Assembly (NCBI RefSeq): GCF_016862435.1
Contig: NZ_BOMY01000002.1
Location: 558,001 to 622,000, forward strand
Source of the DNA: Paractinoplanes tereljensis
Lineage (GTDB): Bacteria > Actinomycetota > Actinomycetes > Mycobacteriales > Micromonosporaceae
Reading direction: 5' to 3'
Length of the DNA: 64,000 bases
Positions 34,947 through 43,256 of this stretch are shown here, piece by piece. The number at the start of each line of letters is the position of its first letter. The first letter of the stretch is position 1. The notes beneath the pieces are model-generated. The model was not told where the DNA came from. It ran no database searches and worked only from the letters and a program-made list of their open reading frames with translations. Made by a program: the position numbers and the translations under genes.

Positions 34947-35993
34947 ATGAATCCCCGGCCGGCTCGCGGTGGCCAGCATCCGACGATGGACCAGGTGGCC
35001 GAGGCAGCCGGCGTCTCCCGGGCCACGGTCTCCCGCGTGATCAACGGCGCCCCCAGCGTCGACTCCAAGATCCGCGAGATGGTCCAGCGCGCGATCGCCG
35101 ACACCGGCTACGTCCCCAACGTCGCCGCCCGCAGCCTGGTCACTCGCCGATCCAACTCGGTGGCCCTGGTGATCAGCGAGCCGGACCGCCCCGACAACCA
35201 CAGCTTCCTGAACCGCATCTTCACCGACCCGTACTTCGGCCGGATCACCGCCGGTGCGACAAGCGCCCTGCGCCCGCACGACATCCACCTGGTGGTGATC
35301 CCCACCGATTCGACCGACCACCACCAGGTGGTCCGCTACCTGCGCCAGGGCCACGTGGACGGCGTCCTGCTGATCAGCAGCCACGAGCAGGACACCCTCC
35401 CCCGGCAGGTGCACGACCTGGGTATTCCCGCGGTGGTCTCGGCCCGCCCGACGTCCCCGATAGCGGTCAGCTACGTCGACGTCGACCAGCGCCTGGGCGC
35501 CCGCCTGGCCGCCGAACACCTGCTCAACCGCGGTTGCCGCGCGCTGGCAACAATCAGCGGCCCGCTCGACATCCCGTCCGGCCTGGACCGTCTGGACGGC
35601 TTCCGCTCGTTCCTGGCCGGCCGGGGTTTCCCGACCGTGCCCTCGGTCGAGGGCGACTTCACCCGGGCCGGCGGCGAGGCGGCGGCCCGCCGGCTCCTGA
35701 CCGATTTCCCCGACATAGACGGCCTGTTCGTGGCGAACGACCTGATGGCCGAGGGCGCCCTGCGCCTCTTCCAGGACCTGGGCCGCCGAGTCCCCGACGA
35801 CATCGCGGTGGTCGGCTTCGACGACAGCAGCGCCGCCCTGGACTGCCGCCCTTTGCTGACCACGGTCCGCCAGCCGGTGGAGGAGATGGCCGCCGAGATG
35901 GCCGAGGTCCTGATGGCCCACATAGCCACCCCCGGCCGCCTGCCCCGGTCGGTAACTTTCCAGCCGTCGCTGGTCATTCGAGACTCCGCCTAA
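34947..35993 (+). CDS. LacI-family transcriptional regulator, 348 aa
   Basis: LacI HTH (PTMDQVAEAAGVSRATVSRVINGAP) then a full-length sugar-binding-like domain: VALVISEPD, GRITAGATSAL, VDGVLLISSHEQD, AEHLLNRGCRALATISGP, DGLFVANDLMAEGAL and DIAVVGFDDSSAA. It matches actinomycete repressors of beta-glucan or cello-oligosaccharide genes. It follows the GH16-DUF1996 operon and its own upstream palindrome shares the AGCGCT core with those before GH16, so it is the likely local regulator. ATG 34947 lies directly after the presumed -10. Confidence 0.92.
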   Translation: MNPRPARGGQHPTMDQVAEAAGVSRATVSRVINGAPSVDSKIREMVQRAIADTGYVPNVAARSLVTRRSNSVALVISEPDRPDNHSFLNRIFTDPYFGRITAGATSALRPHDIHLVVIPTDSTDHHQVVRYLRQGHVDGVLLISSHEQDTLPRQVHDLGIPAVVSARPTSPIAVSYVDVDQRLGARLAAEHLLNRGCRALATISGPLDIPSGLDRLDGFRSFLAGRGFPTVPSVEGDFTRAGGEAAARRLLTDFPDIDGLFVANDLMAEGALRLFQDLGRRVPDDIAVVGFDDSSAALDCRPLLTTVRQPVEEMAAEMAEVLMAHIATPGRLPRSVTFQPSLVIRDSA

Positions 35994-36104
35994 ACCCATA
36001 TAAATACGGCCTACGAAGAGTCCACTGGCACGCAGGCGAGCCAGGCGATTGGTCCCGGCCGTTGGGCACCTCCGGCCCCAACGTCGTGGTTGCGCTTACC
36101 CCCG

Positions 36105-36950
36105 TCACCCCGCGGTTTCCGCCGGGAAATCGGCGGCGCGGCTGATCCCGGACCACTCAGCTGCCTCGGCGGCGCGCTCGGCCGAGGAGCGTTCGGCCAG
36201 GTCGACGGCGGTCGCGCCGAGCAGCAGGCGCAGCGGCGGGTTGGGGTGGCCGACCAGGTCGACCAGGATGCGGGCGGCCCGAGCCGGGTCGCCCGGCCAG
36301 GTGCCGGCGGTCTCCCGGCGGAACGCGTTCGTCTTGCCGACCGTCTCCTCATAGTCCGGGCTCACCGGGTGGAAGCTCATCGAGGCGCCACCCCAGTCGG
36401 TGCGGAACGGCCCGGGCTCGACGATGGTGACCTTGATGCCCAGCGGCTTGACCTCGGCGTTGAGCACCTCGGAGAAGCCTTCGACGGCAAACTTCGCGGC
36501 CTGATAGGCAGCCATCCCCGGGGTGCCTCCAACGCGGCCGCCGATAGAGGAGAACTGCAGGAAGTGACCGCGGCGCCGGCCGCGGAACACCGGCAGCGCA
36601 GCCCGGGTCACGTTGACCACCCCGTAGAGGTTGGCCTCCACCTGAGCGCGGAAGTCATCGAGCGGGGTGTCCTCGATCGAGCCGGAATTGCCGTATCCGG
36701 CGTTGTTGGCAACCACGTCGATCGCCCCGAAGCGATCCACCGCCTGCCCCACGGCCACCTCCGCGGCGCGCGAATCGGTGACGTCGAGCGGCAGCGCGAG
36801 GACCCGATCCCCATACGCCGCGACCAGGTCGTCAACGTGAGAAACCCGACGGGCGGTGGCCACGACGTTGTCGCCGGCCGCAAGTGCCGCAACGGCCAGC
36901 TCCCGGCCGAAGCCACGGGAGCTGCCGGTGATGAACCAGGTGCGAGCCAT
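36105..36950 (-). CDS. Short-chain dehydrogenase/reductase, 281 aa
   Basis: NAD(P) loop TGSSRGFGREL, NNAGYG, catalytic Ser in QFSSIGG and YQAAK (Tyr-x-x-x-Lys) are all present; PGPFRTDWGG is the C-terminal SDR landmark. The RxxR arginines after the first strand favour NADP(H). The substrate is unknown. It is divergent from a TetR gene with a shared operator, so a ligand of that repressor may be its substrate or inducer. Confidence 0.93.
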   Translation of the reverse strand: MARTWFITGSSRGFGRELAVAALAAGDNVVATARRVSHVDDLVAAYGDRVLALPLDVTDSRAAEVAVGQAVDRFGAIDVVANNAGYGNSGSIEDTPLDDFRAQVEANLYGVVNVTRAALPVFRGRRRGHFLQFSSIGGRVGGTPGMAAYQAAKFAVEGFSEVLNAEVKPLGIKVTIVEPGPFRTDWGGASMSFHPVSPDYEETVGKTNAFRRETAGTWPGDPARAARILVDLVGHPNPPLRLLLGATAVDLAERSSAERAAEAAEWSGISRAADFPAETAG

Positions 36951-36969
36951 CCCTCTACCTACCTACTAG

Positions 36970-37020
36970 TTGGTTGGTTACCGCTCCAGCATAGGTTGGA
37001 AACCAACCAGTTGGTTGGTT
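36970..37020. promoter_or_regulatory. TetR operator in the SDR/TetR divergent region
   Basis: AACCAACCA-GT-TGGTTGGTT at 37001-37020 is a perfect 9-bp inverted repeat with a 2-bp centre, directly before the TetR start at 37032. A second half-site TTGGTTGGTT lies at 36970-36979, close to the SDR start at 36950, so one repressor could cover both promoters. Confidence 0.75.
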
Positions 37021-37031
37021 AGGCTGATCAC

Positions 37032-37589
37032 ATGCCTCCCCGAGTTCGCGACGCCGAAGCATCCCGCCGCCGCATCCTGACCGCCGCCACCGCCGAGTTC
37101 GCCGCCCACGGCATAGCCGGCGCCCGGATGGACCGGGTGGCCGCCGAGGCGGCCAGCGCCAAGGAGCGCATCTACGCCTACTACGGCAACAAGGACGCCC
37201 TGTTCGACGCCGTCTTCACCGAAACCATCCGGCAGATCCTCGACACGGTCCACTTCGACGCCACCGACCTCCCCGGTTACGCCGGCCGCATGTTCGACTA
37301 CTTCACCGACCACCCCGACGCCCAGCGCCTGACCACGTGGTACCGCTTGGAGCGCCCAGCCGGCCACGCCCTGGCCGCAGTGGTCGAGGCCAACCGCACC
37401 CGCCTGGACGCACTGGCCACCGCCGCGCTGACCACCGACTTCTCCCCCGTCGAACTGCTGACGCTGGTCCAAGCCATGGCCAGCGCCTGGGGCACGATGA
37501 ACCCGGAATTCGCCGAGGCGGCGGCCACCTCCGACCGCCAGTCCCGCCGCCGCGCGGTCGTCGAGGCCGTCGGCCGCCTGGTCACCTGA
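37032..37589 (+). CDS. TetR-family transcriptional regulator, 185 aa
   Basis: TetR HTH at residues ~12-55 (RRRILTAATAEFAAHGIAGARMDRVAAEA and AYYGNKDALFDAVF). The C-terminal ligand domain is of the TetR_C_17-like type, with no known ligand. Divergent from the SDR gene; the palindrome between them marks it as an autoregulated local repressor, most likely of the SDR. Confidence 0.92.
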   Translation: MPPRVRDAEASRRRILTAATAEFAAHGIAGARMDRVAAEAASAKERIYAYYGNKDALFDAVFTETIRQILDTVHFDATDLPGYAGRMFDYFTDHPDAQRLTTWYRLERPAGHALAAVVEANRTRLDALATAALTTDFSPVELLTLVQAMASAWGTMNPEFAEAAATSDRQSRRRAVVEAVGRLVT

Positions 37590-37613
37590 CCCCGGTCCAA
37601 GAGCACTCCGTGA

Positions 37614-37799
37614 CCGATCCGGGCCCGCGCCCAGGACCGCGGCAAACCGGTGCTCCCGGTGCTGCTCTCCGGGGAGAACTGGTTCGCCCTCTCCACCCTC
37701 AACTATTTCGACGCGCGCACCGACCGCCTGCCCGATCAGAGATTCCTGGACCGGACGTGGCCTAGCGGCGGTCACTCGGCTGCTTTCGACTCCAGGTAG
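37614..37799 (+). pseudogene. Fragment resembling the C-terminal part of a TIR domain
   Basis: After an in-frame TGA at 37611, the plus strand reads DRGKPVLPVLLSGENWFALS then NYFDARTDRLPDQRFLDRTW. This resembles the end of bacterial TIR-type domains (pattern: G.PV.P.LL.G..W..L....D.R.G.LP...F...L). There is no start and no upstream domain; the fragment runs into the 3' end of the sigma factor gene on the other strand. I read it as a gene remnant with low certainty. Confidence 0.35.
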
Positions 37800-38962
37800 C
37801 GCTGCTCGGGGCGGCTCAGCGTGAGCCGCGCGGCCCGGCGGTAATGCTCGCGCGCCCCGGCTCGGTCGCCGGCCAGCTCCAGCAGATGAGCTCGCACCGC
37901 TACGGTCCGGTGGTGCCGGGCCAGCACCGGATCGTCGGCGATTTCCTCCAGGGCGGCGAGCCCGGCCTCCGGGCCCTCGACCATGGCGCCCGCCACGATC
38001 CGGTTCAGCGTGACCATCGGGCTCGGGTCGAGAGCGTGCAGCATCCCGTACAGGGCCTGGATTTGCGGCCAATCGGTGTCCTCGGCCCGCGTCGCCTCGT
38101 CGTGGATCGCCGCGATCGCGGCCTGCAGCTGAAGCGGCCCGATCGGCGCCCGGGCCAGGGTGTCGGTGATGATCGCGACGCCTTCGGCGATCGCGGCCGC
38201 GTCCCAGCGGCTCCGGTCCTGCTCGGCCAGCGGGATCAGGGTGCCGTCCGGCCCGGTGCGGGCCGGCCGGCGCGCGTCGGTGAGCAGCATCAGGGCGAGC
38301 AGGCCGGCCACCTCGCCGTCGTCCGGCAGGCGCCGGTGCAGCTGCCGGGTGAGCCGGATCGCCTCCCGGGTCAGCTCCACCCGGTTCAGCGCGTCGCCGG
38401 AGCTGGCCGTGTAGCCCTCGTTGAAGATCAGGTAGAGCACGTGCCGGACCGCGGTCAGCCGGTCGCCGGTCGCGGGCAGGTCGAACCGGGTGCCGGTGTC
38501 CCGGATCCGCTGCTTGGCCCGGCTGATCCGCTGCCCGACAGTGCTCTCCGGCAACAACAGCGCCCGGGCGATCTCCGCGGTGGTGAGTCCGCCGACCGCC
38601 CGCAGGGTGAGCGTGATCTGGGCCGGCAGGCTCAGCGCGGGATGGCAGCAGAGCAGCAGCAACGCCAGCTCGTCGTCGCCCCGCACCGGCGGCGCGGGCT
38701 CGTGCCGGACCGCCTCCTCGCGGTTGCGCCGGGCGGTCTCGTTGCGCAGCAGCTCCACCCGTCGCCGGCCGGCCACGGTGATCAGCCAGTTCCGGGGTTG
38801 CTCCGGGACGCCGTCCGCCGGCCACTGCCGGGCGGCCGCGATCAGCGCCTCCTGCACCGCGTCCTCGCAGGCCTCGAAGTCGCCGTAGCGCCGCACCACG
38901 GCCGCCAGGACCTGCGGCGCGCACTCCCGCAACAGGTCCGGCAGCCCGGTCACAGCTCCCAT
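37772..38962 (-). CDS. ECF sigma factor with C-terminal helical extension (ECF42-like), 396 aa
   Basis: Sigma region 2 (GDFEACEDAVQEALIAAARQWP) and region 4 (LTTAEIARALLLPESTVGQRISRAKQRI) are followed by a ~200-residue extension (FNEGYTASSG onward) with TPR-like helices (VRAHLLELAGDRAGAREHYRRAARL). This layout and the neighbouring YCII/DGPF-type gene are the hallmarks of the ECF42 group, which lacks a classical anti-sigma factor. The ATG at 38962 lies 13 bp inside the end of the YCII gene, so the two form an operon. Its likely target promoter is the inverted repeat at 39331-39397. Confidence 0.88.
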   Translation of the reverse strand: MGAVTGLPDLLRECAPQVLAAVVRRYGDFEACEDAVQEALIAAARQWPADGVPEQPRNWLITVAGRRRVELLRNETARRNREEAVRHEPAPPVRGDDELALLLLCCHPALSLPAQITLTLRAVGGLTTAEIARALLLPESTVGQRISRAKQRIRDTGTRFDLPATGDRLTAVRHVLYLIFNEGYTASSGDALNRVELTREAIRLTRQLHRRLPDDGEVAGLLALMLLTDARRPARTGPDGTLIPLAEQDRSRWDAAAIAEGVAIITDTLARAPIGPLQLQAAIAAIHDEATRAEDTDWPQIQALYGMLHALDPSPMVTLNRIVAGAMVEGPEAGLAALEEIADDPVLARHHRTVAVRAHLLELAGDRAGAREHYRRAARLTLSRPEQRYLESKAAE

Positions 38963-39321
38963 GTGCTCATATCGAGGACCGGCCGCACCTCGACCCGGGT
39001 GTAGGCGGCGTCCGGCGCCTTCGCGGCCCAGGCGACCGCCTCGTCCAGGTCCGCGACGTCGATCAGGTAGAAGCCGGCCAGGTGTTCCTTGACCTCGGCG
39101 TACGGCCCGTCGGAGGTGATCGTCTTCCCGTCCCGCACCGAGACCTGGGTGGCCAGCGCCGGATCGCCCAGCCCCTCGCTGGCCACATGCACCCCCGCCT
39201 CGGACATCTCCTGGGTGAGCCGCAGGTGACCGCGCCCGAAGTCCTCGCGCTGCTGCTCGGAAAGCGTCTCCCAGACCGCGAGCGACTGCGGGTTCGACTG
39301 AATCAGGATCAGGTATTTCAT
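38950..39321 (-). CDS. YCII-related (DGPF-type) protein, 123 aa
   Basis: YCII domain: MKYLILIQSNPQ at the start, SDGPYAEVKEHLAGFYLIDV in the middle (DGPY in place of DGPF) and a conserved C-terminal WEL-type ending. These small proteins accompany ECF42-type sigma factors, possibly as part of their sensing, but the biochemical role is unknown. AGGAG precedes ATG 39321. The gene precedes and overlaps the sigma gene. Confidence 0.9.
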   Translation of the reverse strand: MKYLILIQSNPQSLAVWETLSEQQREDFGRGHLRLTQEMSEAGVHVASEGLGDPALATQVSVRDGKTITSDGPYAEVKEHLAGFYLIDVADLDEAVAWAAKAPDAAYTRVEVRPVLDMSTWEL

Positions 39322-39330
39322 GGCTTCTCT

Positions 39331-39397
39331 CCTTCTCTCTTTCCCCGGATGTCGAAACTGCCCGGCCCGGCTTCGACATCCCGGGAAAGAGAGAAGG
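39331..39397. promoter_or_regulatory. Long inverted repeat with mirrored ECF42-type promoters
   Basis: Arms 39331-39356 and 39372-39397 match at 25 of 26 positions around a 15-bp spacer. On each strand TGTCGA (39350-39355 plus; 39373-39378 minus) stands 18 nt before CGAC (39374-39377 plus; 39351-39354 minus), as expected for -35/-10 boxes of the ECF42 group. The -35 of one strand covers the -10 of the other. Each arm also holds the purine-rich ribosome site of the outward gene. Confidence 0.7.
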
Positions 39398-39409
39398 GTA
39401 GGACCCGTC

Positions 39410-39832
39410 ATGGACGAGATCCGGGAAGTCATCGAGACCAAGGCCGCGCTGCTGCGGAAAGGCGATATCCAGGCCATCCTGTCGTACTACGCGCCCAGTT
39501 ACGTCGAATACACCCTCGCACCGCCGCTGCAGCAGCCCGGCGACGGCCGCGACCCGGCCCCGCTGGCGGCCTGGTTCGCCACCTTCGAGGCACCGCCGAG
39601 CCGCGAGGTGACCCGCCTGGAGATCACCACCGACGGCGACGTGGCGTTCGCCACCAGCCTCGACTGCCTGACCGCAGTGCCCCGCGGCGCGACCGAGAGC
39701 TTCACCCTGTGGTTCCGGGTGACGCTGGGCCTGCGCCGCATCGACGGCCGCTGGCTGGTGACTCACGAACACGAGTCGGTCCCCTTCGAGATGGACGGCT
39801 CGTTCCGCGCCTCGATCGGGCTCACGCCCTAA
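39410..39832 (+). CDS. SnoaL/NTF2-like protein, 140 aa
   Basis: NTF2-fold pattern of the DUF4440/SnoaL-like kind: IETKAALLRKGDIQAILSYYAPSYVEYT at the start and RRIDGRWLVTHEHESVPF near the end. The fold holds small-molecule isomerases, hydrolases and many proteins of unknown activity. ATG 39410 is preferred since earlier codons lie in the inverted repeat. Divergent from the YCII-sigma operon across the mirrored promoter, so it should be switched on together with it. The 3' end overlaps dinB by 4 bp. Confidence 0.85.
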   Translation: MDEIREVIETKAALLRKGDIQAILSYYAPSYVEYTLAPPLQQPGDGRDPAPLAAWFATFEAPPSREVTRLEITTDGDVAFATSLDCLTAVPRGATESFTLWFRVTLGLRRIDGRWLVTHEHESVPFEMDGSFRASIGLTP

Positions 39833-41013
39833 TCCGGCAGGATCGGGACCGACGGGTTGAGGTCGCGGCCCAGGGTGGCGGCCCGGGTCAGCAGGTTGGA
39901 GCCGAAGCGGTCCCGGACCGCGTCCATCGCGACGTCCAGGCCGTCGTCGGACAGCTCGTCGAACAGGGACGGCTGGATGGCGCCGTCGGTGTCCAGGTTG
40001 CTCACCGCCACGCCGACCAGGGTCAGGCCCCGGGTCTCGATCAGCGGGCGGGCCTCGGACAGCAGCGAACGCGCGGTGTCCAGCACCGCTCGGGTCTGCA
40101 TGGTGGCCTTGAGCAGGCTGCGGGAGCGGGTGGCGCGGCCGAAGTCGTCGAAGCGCAGGCGCAGCGTCACCGTGCGGCCGGCCCGGTTGGCGCCGCGCAT
40201 GCGGCGGGTCACCCGGTCGACCAGGGCGGCCAGGGTGGCGTCGATCTCGGCGAACGGGCGGGGGCGGCGGCCCAGCGCGCACTGCGAACCGATCGAGCCA
40301 CGCCGGTGGCCGACCCGGACCCGGCGCGGGTCGTGGTTGTGGGCCAGCGCGTGCAGGTGCCGGCCGGCGTGCGCGCCGAGCATGGTGACCAGGGCGGCCT
40401 CGCCGATCCGGGCCACGTGGCCGACCGTGTTGATGCGGTGTTCGCGCAGCTTGGCCGAGGTGACCGGGCCGACTCCCCAGAGGCGCTCGACCGGGAGCGG
40501 GTGCAGGAAGTCGAGCTCGGCGCCGGCCGGCACCTCGAGCAGACCGTCCGGCTTGCCGACCGCGCTGGCCACCTTGGCCAGGAACTTGGTGCCGGCGATG
40601 CCGACCGTGATCGGCAGGCCGACCCGCTCCCGCACCTCGGCCCGGAGACGGGCGGCGATCTCCCGCGGCGAACCCCGGATCTTGCGCAGGCCGGTGACGT
40701 CGAGGAAGGCCTCGTCGATCGAGATGCCTTCGACGAGCGGGGTGGTGTCGCGGAAGACCTCGAACACGGCTTTGCTGGCCGCGCTGTACGCCCGCATGCG
40801 CGGCGGGACCACGACGGCGCGCGGGCAAAGCGCCCGGGCCTGGGTCAGGCCCATCGGGGTGCGGACGCCGCAGGCTTTGGCCTCGTAGCTCGCGGCGAGC
40901 ACCACGCCCATGCCGACCAGCACCGGGCGCCCGCGCAGCCCCGGGTCGTCGCGCTGCTCGACCGACGCGTAGAACGCGTCGAGGTCGGCGTGGAGGATGC
41001 TCACGCAGAGCAT
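39829..41013 (-). CDS. dinB: DNA polymerase IV (Y-family)
   Basis: Translesion polymerase of 394 aa: ILHADLDAFYASVEQRDDP (first metal Asp), SIDEAFLDVTG (catalytic acidic pair), the HhH region VERLWGVGPVTSAKLREH, and the little-finger domain RTVTLRLRFDDF. A C-terminal stretch IQPSLFDE resembles a beta-clamp binding peptide (QxxLF). Cytoplasmic, inducible upon DNA damage. ATG 41013 lies only 5 nt after a perfect LexA box, so the transcript is probably leaderless; GTG 41004 is an alternative start. Confidence 0.95.
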   Translation of the reverse strand: MLCVSILHADLDAFYASVEQRDDPGLRGRPVLVGMGVVLAASYEAKACGVRTPMGLTQARALCPRAVVVPPRMRAYSAASKAVFEVFRDTTPLVEGISIDEAFLDVTGLRKIRGSPREIAARLRAEVRERVGLPITVGIAGTKFLAKVASAVGKPDGLLEVPAGAELDFLHPLPVERLWGVGPVTSAKLREHRINTVGHVARIGEAALVTMLGAHAGRHLHALAHNHDPRRVRVGHRRGSIGSQCALGRRPRPFAEIDATLAALVDRVTRRMRGANRAGRTVTLRLRFDDFGRATRSRSLLKATMQTRAVLDTARSLLSEARPLIETRGLTLVGVAVSNLDTDGAIQPSLFDELSDDGLDVAMDAVRDRFGSNLLTRAATLGRDLNPSVPILPD

Positions 41014-41017
41014 CTTA

Positions 41018-41029
41018 GAACATATGTTC
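41018..41029 (-). promoter_or_regulatory. LexA (SOS) box of dinB
   Basis: GAACATATGTTC is a perfect palindrome and matches the actinobacterial LexA consensus (GAAC-N4-GTTC). It overlaps a TATGTT -10-like element 6 nt before the dinB ATG. Confidence 0.85.
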
Positions 41030-41097
41030 GATCGAGCAAAGGCCCTCTGAGCTGGGAAGATATCTATCTATGCAACAGGAATTTATTCGCGTGACTA

Positions 41098-41127
41098 TTG
41101 ACCGGCGAACATCGACCGGCGTTATGT
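41098..41127 (+). promoter_or_regulatory. Possible promoter of the sedolisin gene
   Basis: TTGACC at 41098-41103 and TTATGT at 41122-41127 are separated by 18 bp, 28 nt before the sedolisin start. Only a consensus match; no other support. Confidence 0.35.
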
Positions 41128-41154
41128 GGGGAGGTTCATCCATTTGGAGGCACA

Positions 41155-43098
41155 GTGAAGTCAAGAACGCTGGCGATGGTTGTCGCACTCGGCACCGCCG
41201 CCGCCTCTGTCCTCGGAGCGGGCCCGGCCACCGCCGCATCCCGCCCCGGACGGCACGCCCTCAGTGGCAGCCAGCCGCGCTGGCTGGCCCGGGCCAAGGC
41301 CACCGGCAGCGCACCGGCCGCCGCTGAGTCCATCTCCTTCGGCATCCTGCTCAAGCTGCGCGACAACGCGGCCGCCGAAGCCACCTTGGCCAAGATCTCC
41401 GACCCGGCGAGCGCCAGCTACGGCAAGTGGCTGACGACGGCCGACTTCAAGGCTCAGTACGCGCCCGCCCAGTCCGATGTCGACTCGGTTCGCACCTGGC
41501 TCAAGGGGCAGGGCTTCGCCCTGCGGGACACCCTCGGCGGGATGTACGTCGAGGCGTCCGGCACCACCGCACAGATCAACAACAGTTTCGGTACGACGGT
41601 GAAGAACTACTCGTACCAGGGCAAGACCGTGCACGCGAACAGCACCGAACTGTCCCTGCCGGAGAACACTCCGTCGGCGGTGCTCGGCGTCGTCTCCGGC
41701 GTGCTCGGCCTCGACCAGGGCCAGGCGCTCAAGACCCCGGGTGACACCCTGCCGGGCCCGGACACTGGCTTCCGGGCGGGCACGCCCTGCTCGTCCTACT
41801 ACGGCGAGAAGACCGCGTCGGCCCAGCCGGCCGCCAACGGCAAGAAGCAGCCCTACGTCGTCTGCGGTTACCAGCCGAAGCAATACCAATCGGCGTACGG
41901 CGTGCGTGACCTGATCAAGCGCGGCATCGACGGGCGTGGCGTGACCGTGGCGGTCACCGACGCGTTCGCCTCGCCGACGATCGCGGCCGACCTCAAGACC
42001 TACAACCGCAAGCACGGCCTGCCCGCGTTCGGCCGGCAGCAGTTCTCCCAGATCACTCCCGGCCCGGACGGCTACGACCTGGTCGACGAGTGCGGCGGCG
42101 CCGGCTGGTACGGCGAGGAGACCCTGGACATCGAGGCCGTGCACTCGCTGGCCCCGGGCGCCAAGATCGTCTACGTGGGCGGGGCCGACTGCTCGACCGG
42201 CCTCGACGAGGCGTGGGCCGCCACGATCGACAACCACGTGGCCGACATCGTCACCAACTCGTGGGGCACCGGCACCGACAAGGTCGAGGACCTCGGTCAG
42301 GAGTTCATCGACTTCTACCAGCAGTTCTCACTGGAGGCCGCGCTGACCGGCATCACCGTGGACTTCTCCAGCGGTGACGCCGGCGACGAGACCCAGGGCG
42401 GCACCGTGCCCGAGGCGAAGACGGTCGACTTCCCGGCCGACCTGCCGTACGTGACGGGCGTCGGCGGCACCAGCGTCGGCATCGACAAGCACGGCAACCG
42501 GGTGTGGGAGCACGGCTGGCAGACCGCGTACTCGCCGCTCTCCACGGACGGCAAGACCTGGGGCACCCCGGCGTACTCGTCCGGTGGTGGCGGCGGCACG
42601 AGCATCCTGTTCGACCAGCCGTTCTACCAGCGCGGCGTCGTGCCGGACTCGATCTCGAAGTACTTCGGTGCGACCCGGATGCGGACCGTCCCGGACATCT
42701 CGATGCCGGGTGACCCGAACACCGGCTTCATCGTCGGCCAGACCCAGGAGTTCACCGACGGCACGTACTACGACGAGTACCGCATCGGTGGCACCAGCCT
42801 GGCGTCGCCGCTGCTGGCCGGTCTCCAGGCGGTGCAGAGCCAGAAGGCGCACCACCCGGTCGGCTTCGCCAACCCGGCCTACTACCGCAAGGCCGGTACC
42901 GCGGCGATCACCGACATCACCGCGCCGCGCACGCCGGTCCTGCAGGTCCGGACGAACTTCGTGAACGGCGAGGACGCCGCCGACGGCAAGCAGTTCCTGC
43001 TGCAGACGGTCGACGTGCAGACGACGACCATCCACAGCACCCGCGGTTACGACGCCGAAACCGGCGTCGGTGTCCCCGGGCCTGGCTTCTTTAAGTAA
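41155..43098 (+). CDS. Secreted S53 (sedolisin/kumamolisin-type) serine-carboxyl peptidase, 647 aa
   Basis: GTG 41155 follows GGAGG. Signal peptide (ALGTAAASVLGAGPATAA), then a pro-kumamolisin activation domain (~40-200, FGILLKLRD..SYGKWLTTADF). The catalytic domain contains GEETLDIEA (Glu and Asp of the triad), NSWGTG and the nucleophile serine in IGGTSLASP, with a calcium-type site expected at the C-terminus. Such enzymes work at acid pH outside the cell and self-process. No operon partners; a terminator follows. Confidence 0.92.
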   Translation: MKSRTLAMVVALGTAAASVLGAGPATAASRPGRHALSGSQPRWLARAKATGSAPAAAESISFGILLKLRDNAAAEATLAKISDPASASYGKWLTTADFKAQYAPAQSDVDSVRTWLKGQGFALRDTLGGMYVEASGTTAQINNSFGTTVKNYSYQGKTVHANSTELSLPENTPSAVLGVVSGVLGLDQGQALKTPGDTLPGPDTGFRAGTPCSSYYGEKTASAQPAANGKKQPYVVCGYQPKQYQSAYGVRDLIKRGIDGRGVTVAVTDAFASPTIAADLKTYNRKHGLPAFGRQQFSQITPGPDGYDLVDECGGAGWYGEETLDIEAVHSLAPGAKIVYVGGADCSTGLDEAWAATIDNHVADIVTNSWGTGTDKVEDLGQEFIDFYQQFSLEAALTGITVDFSSGDAGDETQGGTVPEAKTVDFPADLPYVTGVGGTSVGIDKHGNRVWEHGWQTAYSPLSTDGKTWGTPAYSSGGGGGTSILFDQPFYQRGVVPDSISKYFGATRMRTVPDISMPGDPNTGFIVGQTQEFTDGTYYDEYRIGGTSLASPLLAGLQAVQSQKAHHPVGFANPAYYRKAGTAAITDITAPRTPVLQVRTNFVNGEDAADGKQFLLQTVDVQTTTIHSTRGYDAETGVGVPGPGFFK

Positions 43099-43137
43099 GC
43101 AGCGTTCAAGTAGTCAATTAACACGTCGGAAATCGAT

Positions 43138-43165
43138 GTGGGGCGGGCCACGTTGCCCGCCCCAC
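43138..43165 (+). terminator. Hairpin after the sedolisin gene
   Basis: Perfect 11-bp stem GTGGGGCGGGC with loop CACGTT, 40 nt after the stop codon, followed by ACTTATAT. Confidence 0.75.
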
Positions 43166-43256
43166 ACTTATATGAGGGAATTCCACAGCGAGATTCTCGA
43201 TCGAGTAGACGTGAGCTCACAAGGCTCAAGTTTGCATCCCGCTGGAGGAACCACCC

